Positions 28,794 to 39,943 of a stretch of 64,000 nucleotides of DNA are shown here, in pieces. Position 1 is the first letter of the stretch, and each line of letters opens with the position of its first letter. The stretch is from assembly GCF_014647435.1 (NCBI RefSeq), contig NZ_BMPE01000008.1:62001-126000 (forward strand), in the 5' to 3' direction. This DNA comes from Deinococcus radiotolerans. GTDB lineage: Bacteria > Deinococcota > Deinococci > Deinococcales > Deinococcaceae. The notes beneath the pieces are model-generated. The model did no database searches and was not told the origin of the DNA. It saw only the letters and a program-made list of their open reading frames with translations. Position numbers and translations under genes: made by a program.

Positions 28794-31052
28794 ATGACGG
28801 TTCAGGTCCTCAACGTACGTATGGTCGAGCGCCGCGCTGAAGCGGCGCTGCTGCTGACGGTCCTGCTGCATGCCCTGACGGTCACCGTGACGCCGCCCGT
28901 CAGCGGGTCCGCCTGGCTGACGGGCGGGGCGTACCTGCTGGGTCAGCTGGCCTGCCTGCTCGTCGCGGCGGAGGCCTGGCGGGGCGCGCACCACGCGCAG
29001 CGGCGGCTGCTGGGGCGTTTCACGCTGGCCCTCACGGCGCTGTGGTTGGGCGACTGCGTCACCCTGAGTTTCGAGCTGCGGGACCTGAACATCCCCGGTC
29101 TGTCCGTCGCGGACGCGCTGTACGCCACGTACTACCTGCTGATGGGCGGCGCGCTGCTCAGCCTCACGCGCCTGCGCCTGAACTCCCTGCGGACCCTGTC
29201 CATGACGCTCGACAGCCTGATCGTCATGACGATCCTGGGCACGGTCACCTGGACGTTCCTGCTGTCCCGCAGCGTGCCGCTGCACCCGGCCGGCGCGGCG
29301 TACGTCACGCTGGACCTCGCGCTGATCGCCGTGGGCCTGCTGGCCCTGCGGCAGCAGCGCCTGAGCGTGCCCGTGGCGCTGCTGTGCGCGGGCCTGACCC
29401 TGATCGTCAGTGGTGACCTGCACGCCGCGCTGGTGGGCGGGTACGCGTCCGGGAACCGCGCGGACTTCCTGTACCTGTGGGGCAGCGCCCTGCAGGTGCT
29501 GGGCCTGTGGTGGCGGCGTGACCAGGCGGTGCGGGGCGTGCAGTGGCGCCCACCCCGCCCGGTGCGGGTGTGGCTGGCGGCCTTCCCGTACCTGGCGGGC
29601 GGCCTGACCTGCGCGGCCCTGCTCGTGTCCCGTCCGGCGCCGGTCACGCTGTGGGGCGCGGCCCTGACGTTCCTGCTGGTGCTGCTGCGCCAGGGCACGG
29701 TCATCCAGGAGAACCACCTGCTGGCGCGCAAGTTACGGCACTCCGCGGCGGAACTGGAACGGCGCGGCTCCCAGCTGCGGTACCAGGCGCGGCATGACGC
29801 GCTGACCGGCCTGCCCAACCGCGCGGAGTTCGAGGAGCGCCTGCGCGCCGCCATCAGCGGCCCGGCCGCCGTGATGTTCATCGACCTGGACGGCTTCAAG
29901 GACGTGAATGACACCTTCGGGCACCCGGTGGGTGACGACCTGCTGCGCCTCGTGGCCGCCCGGCTGCAGACGCACCTGCCCGCCCGGGCGACCCTGGCGC
30001 GCGTGGGTGGCGACGAGTTCACGCTCGTGCTGCCCGGCGCGGACGAGGCGCAGGCGCTGCACACCGCGCGGCGCCTGCTGAACAGCCTGAGCGACCCGGT
30101 GGCCGTGGCGGGCCTCACGCTGACCGTGTCGGCGTCCATCGGGGTGAGTGTCGCCCCGCGCGACGGCACGGACGTCACGACCCTGCAGCGCCGGGCGGAC
30201 ACCGCGATGTATCACGCCAAGCACAGCGGCCGCCGGCAGGTGAAGGCCTTCACACCGGCCCTGGACGACCAGCGGCGCGAGCATTTCGCGCTGGAGGCCG
30301 CGCTGCGCCGCGCCGTGCACGCCCAGCAGTTCACGCTGCACTACCAGCCGCAGCTGCGCGGCGCCGCACTTGAGAGTGTTGAGGCCCTGGTCCGCTGGAC
30401 CGACCCGCAGCTGGGGCCCGTGTCGCCCGGGCGGTTCATTCCGGTGGCCGAGCAGTGCGGCCTGATCCTCCCGCTGGGCCGCTGGGTGCGCGAGCAGGCG
30501 TGCGCGCAGGCCGCCGCGTGGCACGCGCAGGGCCGCCCCCTGCGGGTCGCGGTGAACGTGTCCCCGCTGGAGTTCACGCAGCCGGACTTCGTGCCGCACG
30601 TGCAGGGCCTGCTGCTTGGCCTGGACCTGCCCGCGCACCTGCTGGAACTGGAGGTCACCGAGGGTCTGCTCGTGCAGGACCTGACGGGCACCGCCGCGAT
30701 CCTGCGTGAACTGCGCGCGCTGGGCGTGCGGATCAGCGTGGATGACTTTGGCGTGCAGCACGCGTCCCTGAGCGCCCTGATGGCCCTCCCGGCCGACGTG
30801 CTGAAACTCGACCGCAGCTTCCTGAGTGGCCACGACACCCCGGGCGGACTGCCCAGCGGGACGCAGGTGCTGCGCGCCGTGCACACCCTGGGCCGCGAAC
30901 TGAACCTCGACGTACTGGCCGAGGGTGTCGAGACGCCCGAACAGCACGCGCTGCTGCGCGACCTGGGCTTCGAGTACATGCAGGGGTTCCTGTTCGCGCC
31001 CGCCATGCCCGCCGAGGAACTGGACCTGTGGCGGGACGCCCGCAGCGGCTGA
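28794..31052 (+). CDS. Membrane-bound diguanylate cyclase/phosphodiesterase (GGDEF-EAL)
   Basis: 752 residues: an N-terminal membrane domain with about nine hydrophobic helices (1-310), a short coiled coil (KLRHSAAELERRGSQLRYQA), a GGDEF domain (DALTGLPNRAEF; VGGDEFTLV near 405) and an EAL domain. The GGDEF motif is intact but the RxxD inhibitory site five residues upstream is absent (PARA). EAL catalytic positions look complete: EALVRW, LEVTEG, VDDFG, LKLDRSF, AEGVE and MQGF. It could make or break c-di-GMP. It stands alone between the DMT transporter and the repeat protein. Confidence 0.93.
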   Translation: MTVQVLNVRMVERRAEAALLLTVLLHALTVTVTPPVSGSAWLTGGAYLLGQLACLLVAAEAWRGAHHAQRRLLGRFTLALTALWLGDCVTLSFELRDLNIPGLSVADALYATYYLLMGGALLSLTRLRLNSLRTLSMTLDSLIVMTILGTVTWTFLLSRSVPLHPAGAAYVTLDLALIAVGLLALRQQRLSVPVALLCAGLTLIVSGDLHAALVGGYASGNRADFLYLWGSALQVLGLWWRRDQAVRGVQWRPPRPVRVWLAAFPYLAGGLTCAALLVSRPAPVTLWGAALTFLLVLLRQGTVIQENHLLARKLRHSAAELERRGSQLRYQARHDALTGLPNRAEFEERLRAAISGPAAVMFIDLDGFKDVNDTFGHPVGDDLLRLVAARLQTHLPARATLARVGGDEFTLVLPGADEAQALHTARRLLNSLSDPVAVAGLTLTVSASIGVSVAPRDGTDVTTLQRRADTAMYHAKHSGRRQVKAFTPALDDQRREHFALEAALRRAVHAQQFTLHYQPQLRGAALESVEALVRWTDPQLGPVSPGRFIPVAEQCGLILPLGRWVREQACAQAAAWHAQGRPLRVAVNVSPLEFTQPDFVPHVQGLLLGLDLPAHLLELEVTEGLLVQDLTGTAAILRELRALGVRISVDDFGVQHASLSALMALPADVLKLDRSFLSGHDTPGGLPSGTQVLRAVHTLGRELNLDVLAEGVETPEQHALLRDLGFEYMQGFLFAPAMPAEELDLWRDARSG

Positions 31053-31163
31053 AGGCAGGCGCGAAGGTGCGGGCCCGCCAGTGGCCGTCGTCAGCGGCGT
31101 GTGCCCTGAGCGCCCAGTCTGCCCCGCGGCAACCCAGACCCCGCAGCGCGCGTACCGGCAGGT

Positions 31164-31658
31164 ATGGAACTGAACGGACGGATCGGCGGAGTCTCCCTGG
31201 GGTACGACCTGCGCGCCACCTGGGACGGCCAGCGCCTCACGGGCCGCATCGGCGGGCGGTTCGAGGGCAAGGACATCCACCTCAGCGTGCACGGTGGGCG
31301 CGTGACCGGCCGGGTCGGCGGGACGTTCGAGGGCTTCGACGCGACCGGCGACCTGGGTGATCAGCGCGTGGACGTGCGTCTGGGTGGCCGCATTCAGGGG
31401 GACGACCTGCACCTGACCCTGAGCGGCGCGCGGGTCGAGGGGCGCTTCTCGGGCCGGATCGACGGCAAGGACGTGAGCCTCACCTCAGACGGCGGGCGCC
31501 TGCACGGCCGGATCGGCGGGGTCGTGGACGGCAAGGACGTGAGTCTCGAACTGGATGGCGTGCCCGCACTGGTGGCGGCGCTGGCGGCCACCTGCGCCTT
31601 CAAGGCCCTGGAGGATCAGCAGGACGCCGCCAGCGCCAGTACCGCCAGCAGCAGCTGA
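31164..31658 (+). CDS. Six-fold 22-residue tandem-repeat protein
   Basis: 164 residues without signal peptide. Residues 3-134 are exactly six gap-free 22-residue repeats with consensus [LV]xGR[IV]GGxxxGKD[IV]xLxxxGGR. The repeats start at residues 3, 25, 47, 69, 91 and 113; the fourth has VDVRLGG and the fifth GRFSGR. The period and the Gly/Arg/Asp pattern suggest a beta-solenoid or a small closed beta structure. A C-terminal helical tail (ALVAALAATCAFKALED) with a Ser/Ala-rich end follows. I do not recognise the family. No good ribosome site precedes ATG 31164. Confidence 0.75.
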   Translation: MELNGRIGGVSLGYDLRATWDGQRLTGRIGGRFEGKDIHLSVHGGRVTGRVGGTFEGFDATGDLGDQRVDVRLGGRIQGDDLHLTLSGARVEGRFSGRIDGKDVSLTSDGGRLHGRIGGVVDGKDVSLELDGVPALVAALAATCAFKALEDQQDAASASTASSS

Positions 31659-31690
31659 GGGGGCTCAGGGGGCGGGCTGCACCCGTGGCG

Positions 31691-32326
31691 TCAGGGGTGG
31701 GCGGCGGCCAGGATCAGGTCGGCGGGCGTGTGAACGTGCTCGGCGGCCGCGCCGCCCAGGTGCAGCAGCGCGCGGCCCACCAGGTCAAAGCCGAGCGCAT
31801 ACCCGGCCCAGCGCGGCAGGTTCTGCACTTGAGAACCGTAGAACCAGGCCTCAAACCCGAAGTCCGTGGTCCGCAGCAGCGGCGTAGCCCGCGCCCACAG
31901 CTCGCGCAGGTTCACGGGCGCCTGCGCGTACAGGGGCGGCGTCTCTCGCTCGGTGAGTTCGTGGTGCTGCGCGAGGCCCTCGCTGACCAGCACCTCCAGC
32001 AGCGTGCGCCCGTAGCCGGGGCCGCGCCAGCGGGCGGCGTGATGCAGTTCGTGGGCGAGCGTGGCGGGCAGTTCGGTGCGCCAGCCGGACAGGAAGTGCC
32101 CATGGCCGGGGTTGATGGTCAGCTCCACGTAAGTGCCGGTGGGCGCGTAGCCGTGCACACCGGTCTCCGGCAGGGCCCAGGGCAGCACCCGCAGGGCGAC
32201 GTCCACGCCGTCCAGGTTCAGCCGGGCCGCGTGCCAGTTCAGGGTCGCGGTCAGTTGGCCTTTGATCTCGCGCGCCAGTTCAGGCTTCAGTTGACCGGCG
32301 GCGTTCATGACGTGCAGGGCGTTCAT
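31691..32326 (-). CDS. DUF2268-type putative zinc protease
   Basis: 211 residues; ATG 32326, with a GTG one codon earlier also possible. The motif [12 protein letters not shown] contains HELHH, and LVSEGLAQH downstream supplies a further Glu, as in gluzincin-like metallopeptidases. It resembles the DUF2268 predicted Zn-dependent proteases (LxINPGH-like strand before HExxH). No signal peptide, so it is probably cytoplasmic. The preceding gene on this strand ends 10 bases away, suggesting an operon. Confidence 0.8.
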   Translation of the reverse strand: MNALHVMNAAGQLKPELAREIKGQLTATLNWHAARLNLDGVDVALRVLPWALPETGVHGYAPTGTYVELTINPGHGHFLSGWRTELPATLAHELHHAARWRGPGYGRTLLEVLVSEGLAQHHELTERETPPLYAQAPVNLRELWARATPLLRTTDFGFEAWFYGSQVQNLPRWAGYALGFDLVGRALLHLGGAAAEHVHTPADLILAAAHP

Positions 32327-32336
32327 CACGCCACGT

Positions 32337-32672
32337 TCAGCGGCGCAGCAGGATGAACCCGGCGGCGCAGGCCATCGCCAGCAGCAGGGCGGGCGCCCCG
32401 AGCAGCCAGTTCATGGTGCCGGCCAGGGTGGCCGTGACGGTCAGGACGCCGGTCATCCACCCGCAGGCGAGCAGCGCGAAGGTCGGCCAGGGCAGGCGGT
32501 TGACGGTGATCAGCAGCAGCGGCGTCAACGCCACGTACCGCAGCGTGCGGGCCAGGGCGCTGCTGGTGCCCGCGTCGAAGGTGGCCCCGGCCACCCACAG
32601 GGTCAGGGCGGCGGCCGGAATCAGCAGCAGGATGGGCAGCAGGGCCGTGCGGGCAGCGGGGGCAGGATGCAT
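32337..32672 (-). CDS. Small membrane protein of unknown function
   Basis: 111 residues with four hydrophobic segments ([40 protein letters not shown]). ATG 32672 follows -10 TACTGT (32685-32680) by seven bases, giving a leaderless mRNA and fixing the start. Longer open sequence upstream in this frame runs antisense to the ATPase gene and is not coding. It is likely co-transcribed with the DUF2268 gene. Confidence 0.75.
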   Translation of the reverse strand: MHPAPAARTALLPILLLIPAAALTLWVAGATFDAGTSSALARTLRYVALTPLLLITVNRLPWPTFALLACGWMTGVLTVTATLAGTMNWLLGAPALLLAMACAAGFILLRR

Positions 32673-32816
32673 CTGACCCACAGTACGGTCCGTTCCGTGC
32701 GCGGGTGGCCTCAGATGAGCACGGGTCACCCTCGTCCCGCACACGGCGCCCCGCGTGCCCGATTCCCAGCAAGCCGCACATTCCCGCGTCTGGGCGCGTG
32801 GTACGTTCCGCGCATC

Positions 32817-34268
<1,452 letters not shown>

Positions 34269-34281
34269 GCAGGCCACGAAG

Positions 34282-34307
34282 GGGGCGGAGCTGATCAGCC
34301 CCGCCCC
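34282..34307. terminator. Bidirectional hairpin between convergent genes
   Basis: GGGGCGG (34282-34288) pairs with CCGCCCC (34301-34307), enclosing GCTGATCAGC, itself a palindrome, with one A.C mismatch, so the stem is nearly continuous. It lies between the ATPase stop and the MerR stop. Confidence 0.7.
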
Positions 34308-34321
34308 TCTCCTATTGGCCC

Positions 34322-35119
34322 TCAGGCATCACCGGTCAGGTAGAAAGCGATGTCGGTCTCGTACTCCTGCGGGTTGGGGGTGTGGGGCACGCTCCTCACG
34401 TAGAACTCGGCGGTCACGCCACAGACGCTCAGGCCGCGCCGCAGCGCCTCCTCCACGACCTGCGTGTAGGCCGCGCCGGTCTGGTCATAGGGGCCGACGA
34501 AGCGACCGATGAAGGCGGCGCCACCGCCCAGGGTCCGCACCTCGATGCGGCCCTCGGGGCGCACGTCCCCGTCGACCGGGACGCAGACCTCGACCAGGCT
34601 GCCCTGCCCGGTGTCGTCGTTGTGGTGGATGAAGAAGCTGGGCGCGGCGGGCTGGTACCCCTGCCGGCGGGCGTAGTGCATGAGGTCCTGCAACGCCTGC
34701 GGGATCACCTCGTAGTGCGGCGGCTGGAGCACGGTGCGGATGATGAGGCACTGGCGGTCGGGCAGCTGCTCAAGTCGGTAGTGCATGGGGGTCTCCTGGA
34801 GAAGGTGGCGCAGGTGCGTCAGGGCCTGCTGACGGTCGGCGATCTCGGCAGTCAGGCGCTGCTCGTGCGCGTGGAGCACCTCTGGAGTCAGTTCAGGCTG
34901 CCGGATCAGGGTGCGGATGTCGTCGATGGGCAGGCCCAGCGCCCGCCAGTGGCGGATGCGGACCGCGAGGTTGATCTGCGCGGCGCTGTACGCGCGGTAA
35001 CCGGTCTGGTCGTCCACGGCGTCGGGGCGCAGCAGACCGATCTCGTCGTAGTAGCGCAGTGTTTTCGGGGGCAGCCCGGTCAGCAGGGCAAACCGGGAGA
35101 TGATCAGGCGACCTCGCAT
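34322..35119 (-). CDS. MerR regulator with GyrI-like effector domain (BltR type)
   Basis: 265 residues from ATG 35119. MerR DNA-binding domain (residues 1-75: [40 protein letters not shown]), a coiled dimerisation helix (75-115) and a C-terminal GyrI-like/AraC effector domain ([20 protein letters not shown] onward) that typically binds hydrophobic cationic drugs. -10 TAGCGT lies seven bases before the ATG and is 19 bases from a TTGACC -35, so the gene probably regulates its own leaderless promoter. No efflux pump is adjacent. Confidence 0.88.
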   Translation of the reverse strand: MRGRLIISRFALLTGLPPKTLRYYDEIGLLRPDAVDDQTGYRAYSAAQINLAVRIRHWRALGLPIDDIRTLIRQPELTPEVLHAHEQRLTAEIADRQQALTHLRHLLQETPMHYRLEQLPDRQCLIIRTVLQPPHYEVIPQALQDLMHYARRQGYQPAAPSFFIHHNDDTGQGSLVEVCVPVDGDVRPEGRIEVRTLGGGAAFIGRFVGPYDQTGAAYTQVVEEALRRGLSVCGVTAEFYVRSVPHTPNPQEYETDIAFYLTGDA

Positions 35120-35126
35120 GCCCGTC

Positions 35127-35157
35127 ACGCTAGGCGTTCCAGCAGCGGGAAGGTCAA
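35127..35157 (-). promoter_or_regulatory. MerR-type 19-bp-spacer promoter
   Basis: On the minus strand -35 TTGACC (35157-35152), a 19-base spacer and -10 TAGCGT (35132-35127). The spacer contains TTCC-CGCTGC-TGGAA, the imperfect dyad expected for a MerR-family operator. It faces the MerR gene at 34322-35119 and lies back to back with the gltX promoter. Confidence 0.7.
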
Positions 35158-35210
35158 GTGCGGCGGCGGGCGTGACGTGGGTTCTGCCCACCTTTCGTAT
35201 GCTGTGCCCT

Positions 35211-36632
35211 ATGGCTGTTGTGACCCGTATTGCTCCGAGCCCGACCGGTGACCCGCACGTGGGGACCGCGTACATTGGGCTGTTCAACTTCACGCTGGCG
35301 CGTCAGGGCGGGGGGAAGTTCATCCTGCGTATCGAGGACACCGACCGCAACCGGTACGTGCCGGACAGTGAGAAACGCATCTTCCAGATGATGCAGTGGC
35401 TGGGCCTCACGCCGGACGAGTCGCCCCTACAGGGCGGCCCGAACGGCCCGTACCGGCAGTCCGAGCGCTTCGACCTGTACGGCGAGTACGCGCGGCAGCT
35501 GGTCGCCAGCGGGCACGCGTACTACGCCTTCGAGACGGCGGAGGAGCTGTCGGCGCTGCGTGAGGCGGCGCAGGCGGAGGGCCGCGTGATCGCGGTGCCC
35601 AGCCGTGAGCTGGAGGCAGGAGCGGCCCAGGCGCGCGTGGACGCGGGCGAAGCGGCCGTGATCCGCCTGAAGGTCCCGCGCGAAGGCGAGACGCTCGTGA
35701 ATGACCTGCTGCGTGACCCGATTCACTTCCAGAACCGCGAGATTGACGACAAGGTACTGCTGAAGGCCGACGGGTTCCCCACGTACCACCTGGCGAACGT
35801 GGTGGATGACCGCCTGATGGGCGTGACCCACGTGGTGCGCGCCGAGGAGTGGATCACCAGCACGCCCATTCACGTGCTGCTGTACCGCGCCTTCGGCTGG
35901 CCTGAGCCGGTGTTCGCGCACATGCCACTGCTGCGCAACTCGGACAAGTCGAAGATCAGCAAGCGCAAGAACCCCACCAGCGTCGAGTGGTACCAGCAGC
36001 AGGGCTTCCTGCCCGAGGCCATGCTGAACTTCCTGGCGACAATGGGCTGGACGCACCCGGACGGCCTGGAAGTGTTCGATCTGGAGGAATTCCAGAGGGT
36101 GTTCCGCCTGGAGGACGTGACGCTGGGCGGCCCGGTGTTCAGTCAGGAGAAGCTGCGCTGGTACAACGGCAAGTACCTGCGCGAGGTGCTCTCCGAGGAC
36201 GAAGTCGCCCGGAGGCTGCACGCGTTCCTGGCCGATCAGAAGGTAAACCTCCCCCTGGACGACTACTTCCGGTCGGTGGTGCGCCTGATGACCCCCCGCA
36301 TGGAGGTCTTCAGCGAGTTCCTCAACAAGACACCTTACTTCTGGTCGGAGGAGTACCCGGTGACCGAGAAGGCGCAGGCGGCAATCGACGGCGCGCGCGA
36401 GCTGCTGCCCGAGCTGGCCGCCACGCTGAAGAACCTGCCGACCTTCGACGCGGCGTCCATCAAGGCGGCCTTCGCGGCCTTTGCCGAGGAGAAGGGCCTG
36501 AAGCTCGGGAAGGTCATGCCCCCCGTGCGCGCCGCAGTGGCGGGCACCATGGAGAGCCCGGACCTACCGGACCTGCTCGCCACGCTGGGCCGCGAGCGCG
36601 TGGTCGCCCGGACCTCTAAGCTGGGCGCATGA
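35211..36632 (+). CDS. gltX: Glutamyl-tRNA synthetase
   Basis: Charges tRNA-Glu (and possibly tRNA-Gln, for GatCAB) in the cytoplasm. 473 residues, full length. HIGH-like motif [13 protein letters not shown] at the N-terminus and KMSKS-like DKSKISKRK near residue 245; [12 protein letters not shown] is the class I GluRS signature. ATG 35211 follows -10 TATGCT (35198-35203) by seven bases, so it is leaderless; upstream in-frame starts overlap that promoter. A DUF1304 gene overlaps its stop. Confidence 0.96.
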   Translation: MAVVTRIAPSPTGDPHVGTAYIGLFNFTLARQGGGKFILRIEDTDRNRYVPDSEKRIFQMMQWLGLTPDESPLQGGPNGPYRQSERFDLYGEYARQLVASGHAYYAFETAEELSALREAAQAEGRVIAVPSRELEAGAAQARVDAGEAAVIRLKVPREGETLVNDLLRDPIHFQNREIDDKVLLKADGFPTYHLANVVDDRLMGVTHVVRAEEWITSTPIHVLLYRAFGWPEPVFAHMPLLRNSDKSKISKRKNPTSVEWYQQQGFLPEAMLNFLATMGWTHPDGLEVFDLEEFQRVFRLEDVTLGGPVFSQEKLRWYNGKYLREVLSEDEVARRLHAFLADQKVNLPLDDYFRSVVRLMTPRMEVFSEFLNKTPYFWSEEYPVTEKAQAAIDGARELLPELAATLKNLPTFDAASIKAAFAAFAEEKGLKLGKVMPPVRAAVAGTMESPDLPDLLATLGRERVVARTSKLGA

Positions 36633-36982
36633 CGCTGATCGCCGCGGTTCTGGTGGGCCTGATCGCCCTGCTGCACGTGTACATCCTGGTGCTGGAGATG
36701 TTCATGTGGACCACCCCACGGGCCATGAAGGCCTTCGGCACCACGCCAGACCTCGCGGCGCAGACCCGCGTCATGGCGGGGAACCAGGGCCTGTACAACG
36801 GCTTCCTGGCGGCGGGCCTGATCTGGGGCCTGCTCACCGGTTCGGCGGCCATCCAGCTGTTCTTCCTGGCGTGCGTGGCGGTCGCAGGACTGTACGGCGC
36901 GGCCACCGCGAACCGCCGCATCCTGTTCATCCAGACAGTGCCTGCCGCGCTGGCGATCCTGGCGGTGCTGCTGGCCCGCTGA
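36629..36982 (+). CDS. DUF1304 small membrane protein
   Basis: 117 residues with four membrane helices; the first block LIALLHVYILVLEMFMWTTP and the ATANRRILFIQTVPAALAI end match DUF1304. Function unknown. The ATG overlaps the gltX TGA (ATGA). Repeat copy C begins within its last codon. Confidence 0.85.
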   Translation: MTLIAAVLVGLIALLHVYILVLEMFMWTTPRAMKAFGTTPDLAAQTRVMAGNQGLYNGFLAAGLIWGLLTGSAAIQLFFLACVAVAGLYGAATANRRILFIQTVPAALAILAVLLAR

Positions 36983-37120
36983 CAGCGGTGTTCAGACGTG
37001 TTGAGGAGTTCCCTCAACACGTCTGAACCGAGCAGCGCGAGAAGCCGCCAACGAAGCGGTTGGAAGTGGAGTTGAAGGGCGTGCCGTTGGCCGTTCAACG
37101 GCACTGGAAACCGCTGTCAG
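36979..37120 (+). repeat. Structured intergenic repeat, copy C
   Basis: Bounded by perfect 11-base terminal inverted repeats CTGACAGCGGT (36979-36989) and ACCGCTGTCAG (37110-37120). Hairpin 1: TTCAGACGTGTTGAGG pairs perfectly with CCTCAACACGTCTGAA (16 bp). The linker CCGAGCAGCGCGAG matches copies A and B. Hairpin 2: outer AGCGGTT (37055-37061) with AACCGCT (37109-37115), inner GTGCCGTTG (37081-37089) with CAACGGCAC (37096-37104). The rest up to 37365 holds a possible -10 TACGCT near 37175 and the leader of the pdh genes; I see no gene there. Confidence 0.75.
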
Positions 37121-37365
37121 CTCCCGTCCCCGCCTCCCAAACGCTCGTTTGGTTCCCGTGCCTCCCGGCTGCTACGCTGGGAGGCACTTTCATACCGACG
37201 GGGCCGCGCGGCTCCTCTCTTCCTGCCATGCCTGACGTTCTGCCCTGTCCCGCTCCCGGCCTGCCGCGTCGCAGTGACCGGCTGCTGAACCAGCGCCGCG
37301 CGCCCTGACGGCGGACCCCTCCCCCATCCGGCCCGCAGACGCCACCCCTTCAGACAGGAGACCGC

Positions 37366-38556
37366 ATGACCCCAGATGCCAAGCTGGCTGCCCCGCAGCC
37401 CGACCGTCACGCCTCAGAATCGCAGGACACCGCCCCCGGCTACGCGGCGGCGCAGGCTGCGTACGACGACGCCCAGAGCAGCGGGGACATGGTGCAGTGC
37501 CTCGCGCCGGACGGCTCGGTCGTCCGCGAGGACCTGCTGCCCGACCCCGAAACTCGCCTGGAATTGTACCGCCAGATGCGCCGCGCCCGGCACTTCGACG
37601 AGCGCGGCTGGGTGCTGTACCGCCAGGGCCGCCTGGGCGTCTTCCCGCCCTTCGGCGGCATGGAGGCCAGCCAGGTCGGCACCGCCGCCGCCCTGACGAA
37701 GAACGACTGGCTGTTCCCCACCTACCGCGACACCGGCGCGGCCCTGACGCTGGGCCTGCCCATCGCGCGCACCCTCGCCTACTGGCGCACGAGCCCGCAC
37801 GGGTGGCACATGCCCGCCGACCTGAAGGTCCTGCCCTTCTACATACCGATCGCCACGCAGTACCCGCAGGCGGTCGGCGCGGCCCTCGCCGAGCGGCGCC
37901 AGGGCACCCGCAACGTCGCCATGGCGTTCATCGGGGACGGCGGCAGCAGCGAGGGCGACTTCCACGAGGCCCTGAACTTCGCCGGGGCCCTGAACGCCCC
38001 GTGCGTGTTCATCCTCCAGAACAACGGCTGGGCAATCAGCGTCCCCACCCGTGCACAGACGCGCGCCACCGACCTCAGCCGCCGCGCCGACGGATACGGG
38101 ATTCCCGGCGTACGCGTGGACGGCAACGACGCCCTGGCGACCTACCACGTCACCCGTGAAGCCGTGGACCGCGCCCGGGGCGGCGGCGGCCCCACCCTGA
38201 TCGAGACCGTGACGTACCGCGTCAAGCCGCACACCGTCGCCGACGACCCCAGCCGCTACCGCAGCGAGGCCGACACCGCCGGCTGGGACGCCAAGGACCC
38301 CGTCACGCGCCTGCGCACCCACCTCCTGAACGCAGGCCTGATGACCGAGGCCAGCGAGGCCGACCTGCTCGCCGAGATCACCGCCGAGTTCGAGGCCGCC
38401 CTGGCCGAGGCCGACAGCTACCCCGAACCCACCCCCGCCGAGATCCTCGACCACGTCTTCGCCGAACCCACCCCCCAACTGAAGAAACAGCGCGCGGAGA
38501 TCCTCGCCGAGCACGCCGCGCACGACCAAGCCCAGGACAGCAAGGAGCAGGCATGA
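37366..38556 (+). CDS. 2-oxoacid dehydrogenase E1 component, alpha subunit
   Basis: 396 residues; with the next gene it forms the thiamine-diphosphate-dependent decarboxylase of a pyruvate or branched-chain 2-oxoacid dehydrogenase complex. The ThDP/Mg motif is [18 protein letters not shown]...NN near residue 190; [20 protein letters not shown] and [12 protein letters not shown] are E1-alpha signatures. Ribosome site GGAG before ATG 37366. The 'HMP...' substrate loop resembles branched-chain types as much as PdhA, so the substrate is left open. E2 and E3 are not in the window. Confidence 0.9.
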   Translation: MTPDAKLAAPQPDRHASESQDTAPGYAAAQAAYDDAQSSGDMVQCLAPDGSVVREDLLPDPETRLELYRQMRRARHFDERGWVLYRQGRLGVFPPFGGMEASQVGTAAALTKNDWLFPTYRDTGAALTLGLPIARTLAYWRTSPHGWHMPADLKVLPFYIPIATQYPQAVGAALAERRQGTRNVAMAFIGDGGSSEGDFHEALNFAGALNAPCVFILQNNGWAISVPTRAQTRATDLSRRADGYGIPGVRVDGNDALATYHVTREAVDRARGGGGPTLIETVTYRVKPHTVADDPSRYRSEADTAGWDAKDPVTRLRTHLLNAGLMTEASEADLLAEITAEFEAALAEADSYPEPTPAEILDHVFAEPTPQLKKQRAEILAEHAAHDQAQDSKEQA

Positions 38557-39566
38557 CCGCCACCGCCACCCCCCCCACCGGCACCACCAAAACCATGACC
38601 ATGGTCGCCGCCATCAACGACGCCCTCGACATCGCGCTGGCCGCTGATGACGCCGTGCACATCTTCGGGGAGGACGTCGGCGTCATGGGCGGCGTGTTCC
38701 GCGCCACCGACGGCCTCCAGGCCAAACACGGCCAGGAACGCGTCTTCGATACCCCCCTCGCCGAGGCCGCCATCGTCGGCATGGGCATCGGCATGGGCCT
38801 CGCCGGCCTGAAACCCGTCGCGGAAATCCAGTTCGCCGGCTTCCTCTACCCCGCCCTCGACCAGATCCTCTCCCACCTCGGTCGCTACCGCCACCGCACC
38901 CGCAGCCGCTACCACCTCCCCATGGTCATCCGCGCCCCCTACGGCGGCGGCGTCCACACCCCCGAACAGCACGCTGACAGCCCCGAAGCGATCCTCGCCC
39001 ACACCCCTGGCGTCAAGGTCGTCATCCCCAGCACCCCCGCCGACGCCAAAGGCCTCCTGCTCTCGGCCATCAACGACCCCGACCCCGTCTTCTTCTTCGA
39101 AGCCATCAAGCTCTACCGCAGTGTCAAAGAAGACGTCCCAGTCGGCGACTACCGCGTGCCCATCGGCAAGGCCCGAGTGGTCACGGAAGGCGACGACGTC
39201 ACCGTCATCTGCTACGGCGGCATGGTCGAAGTCGCCCAGAAAGCCGCCGCCGCCGCCACACAGGCCGGCATCGGCGTCGAAGTCATCGACCTGCGCACCC
39301 TCGTCCCCATGGACACCGACACCGTGATCGCCAGCATCGCCAAAACCGGCCGCGCCGTCATCGTCACCGAAGCGCCCCGCACCGCCGGATTCCACAGCGA
39401 AATCGCCGCCGTCATCGCCGAAGAAGCCATCGAACACCTCCGCGCCCCCATCGTCCGCGTCACCGGCTTCGACGCGCCCTACCCACCCTTCACCGCCGTT
39501 GAGGACGTGTACCGACCCAACCCGCTGCGAGTCGCGAAAGCGATCCGGCAGGTCATGGACTACTGA
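38553..39566 (+). CDS. 2-oxoacid dehydrogenase E1 component, beta subunit
   Basis: 337 residues; the transketolase-like pyrimidine-binding domain ([30 protein letters not shown]) and the C-terminal transketolase domain ([20 protein letters not shown]) are clear. Acts as the alpha2beta2 partner of the preceding gene. The ATG overlaps its TGA (ATGA). It ends the unit; the terminator lies at 39621-39651. Confidence 0.93.
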   Translation: MTATATPPTGTTKTMTMVAAINDALDIALAADDAVHIFGEDVGVMGGVFRATDGLQAKHGQERVFDTPLAEAAIVGMGIGMGLAGLKPVAEIQFAGFLYPALDQILSHLGRYRHRTRSRYHLPMVIRAPYGGGVHTPEQHADSPEAILAHTPGVKVVIPSTPADAKGLLLSAINDPDPVFFFEAIKLYRSVKEDVPVGDYRVPIGKARVVTEGDDVTVICYGGMVEVAQKAAAAATQAGIGVEVIDLRTLVPMDTDTVIASIAKTGRAVIVTEAPRTAGFHSEIAAVIAEEAIEHLRAPIVRVTGFDAPYPPFTAVEDVYRPNPLRVAKAIRQVMDY

Positions 39567-39620
39567 CCCACTGAGTGAACGCGTATGGGGGCGCCTGCGG
39601 CGGTCTGCCCCACCCCCCAG

Positions 39621-39651
39621 CCCCCTACCCCAGAGGGGCAGGGGGAGTTTT
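39621..39651 (+). terminator. Terminator of the E1 operon, within a repeat-like element
   Basis: CCCCCT-A-CCCC (39621-39631) pairs with GGGG-C-AGGGGG (39635-39645) across an AGA loop, followed by AG and TTTT (39648-39651). The surrounding CCACCCCCCAGCCCCC... and the following CGCTGCGCTCGGC look like a dispersed GC-rich element. Confidence 0.8.
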
Positions 39652-39943
39652 CGCTGCGCTCGGCAGGTATTTCTCTGGCTTAATCAGCGGGGATGGGGCG
39701 GGGACGGCCACGTATGGGCTTGCATGCCTCCGGTATCGCTGCGAGCGCCCCGCGCGCTGCGCGCACGACGGGCTCGGCTGCCACGACGCCAGTGGGACAA
39801 GCCAACTTGGTGCGGACCAGAAGGTTCTACTTTTTGGGCTTTAGCAGTGGCGGGCTTCTTGCGGCTGTTGCAGCGCACTCGTGCCAACAGCGTGACCTGC
39901 GAGACCTTTTCGCCTCAGGGGTGGATCATGAAGGGCGGGGACG
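39652..39943. other. Intergenic stretch without a recognised gene
   Basis: About 290 bases between the E1 terminator and the C39-like gene. It contains CGCTGCGCTCGGC at the left end, whose reverse complement recurs at about 46155, and a less GC-rich patch near 39825-39845 (GTTCTACTTTTTGGGCTTTA). Short open frames exist but lack conserved features or ribosome sites. Possibly a decayed mobile element. Confidence 0.4.

Noticed and set aside
37060..37308. 82-codon plus-strand frame before the E1 genes
   Set aside because: It begins inside repeat copy C and has no ribosome site or conserved features.
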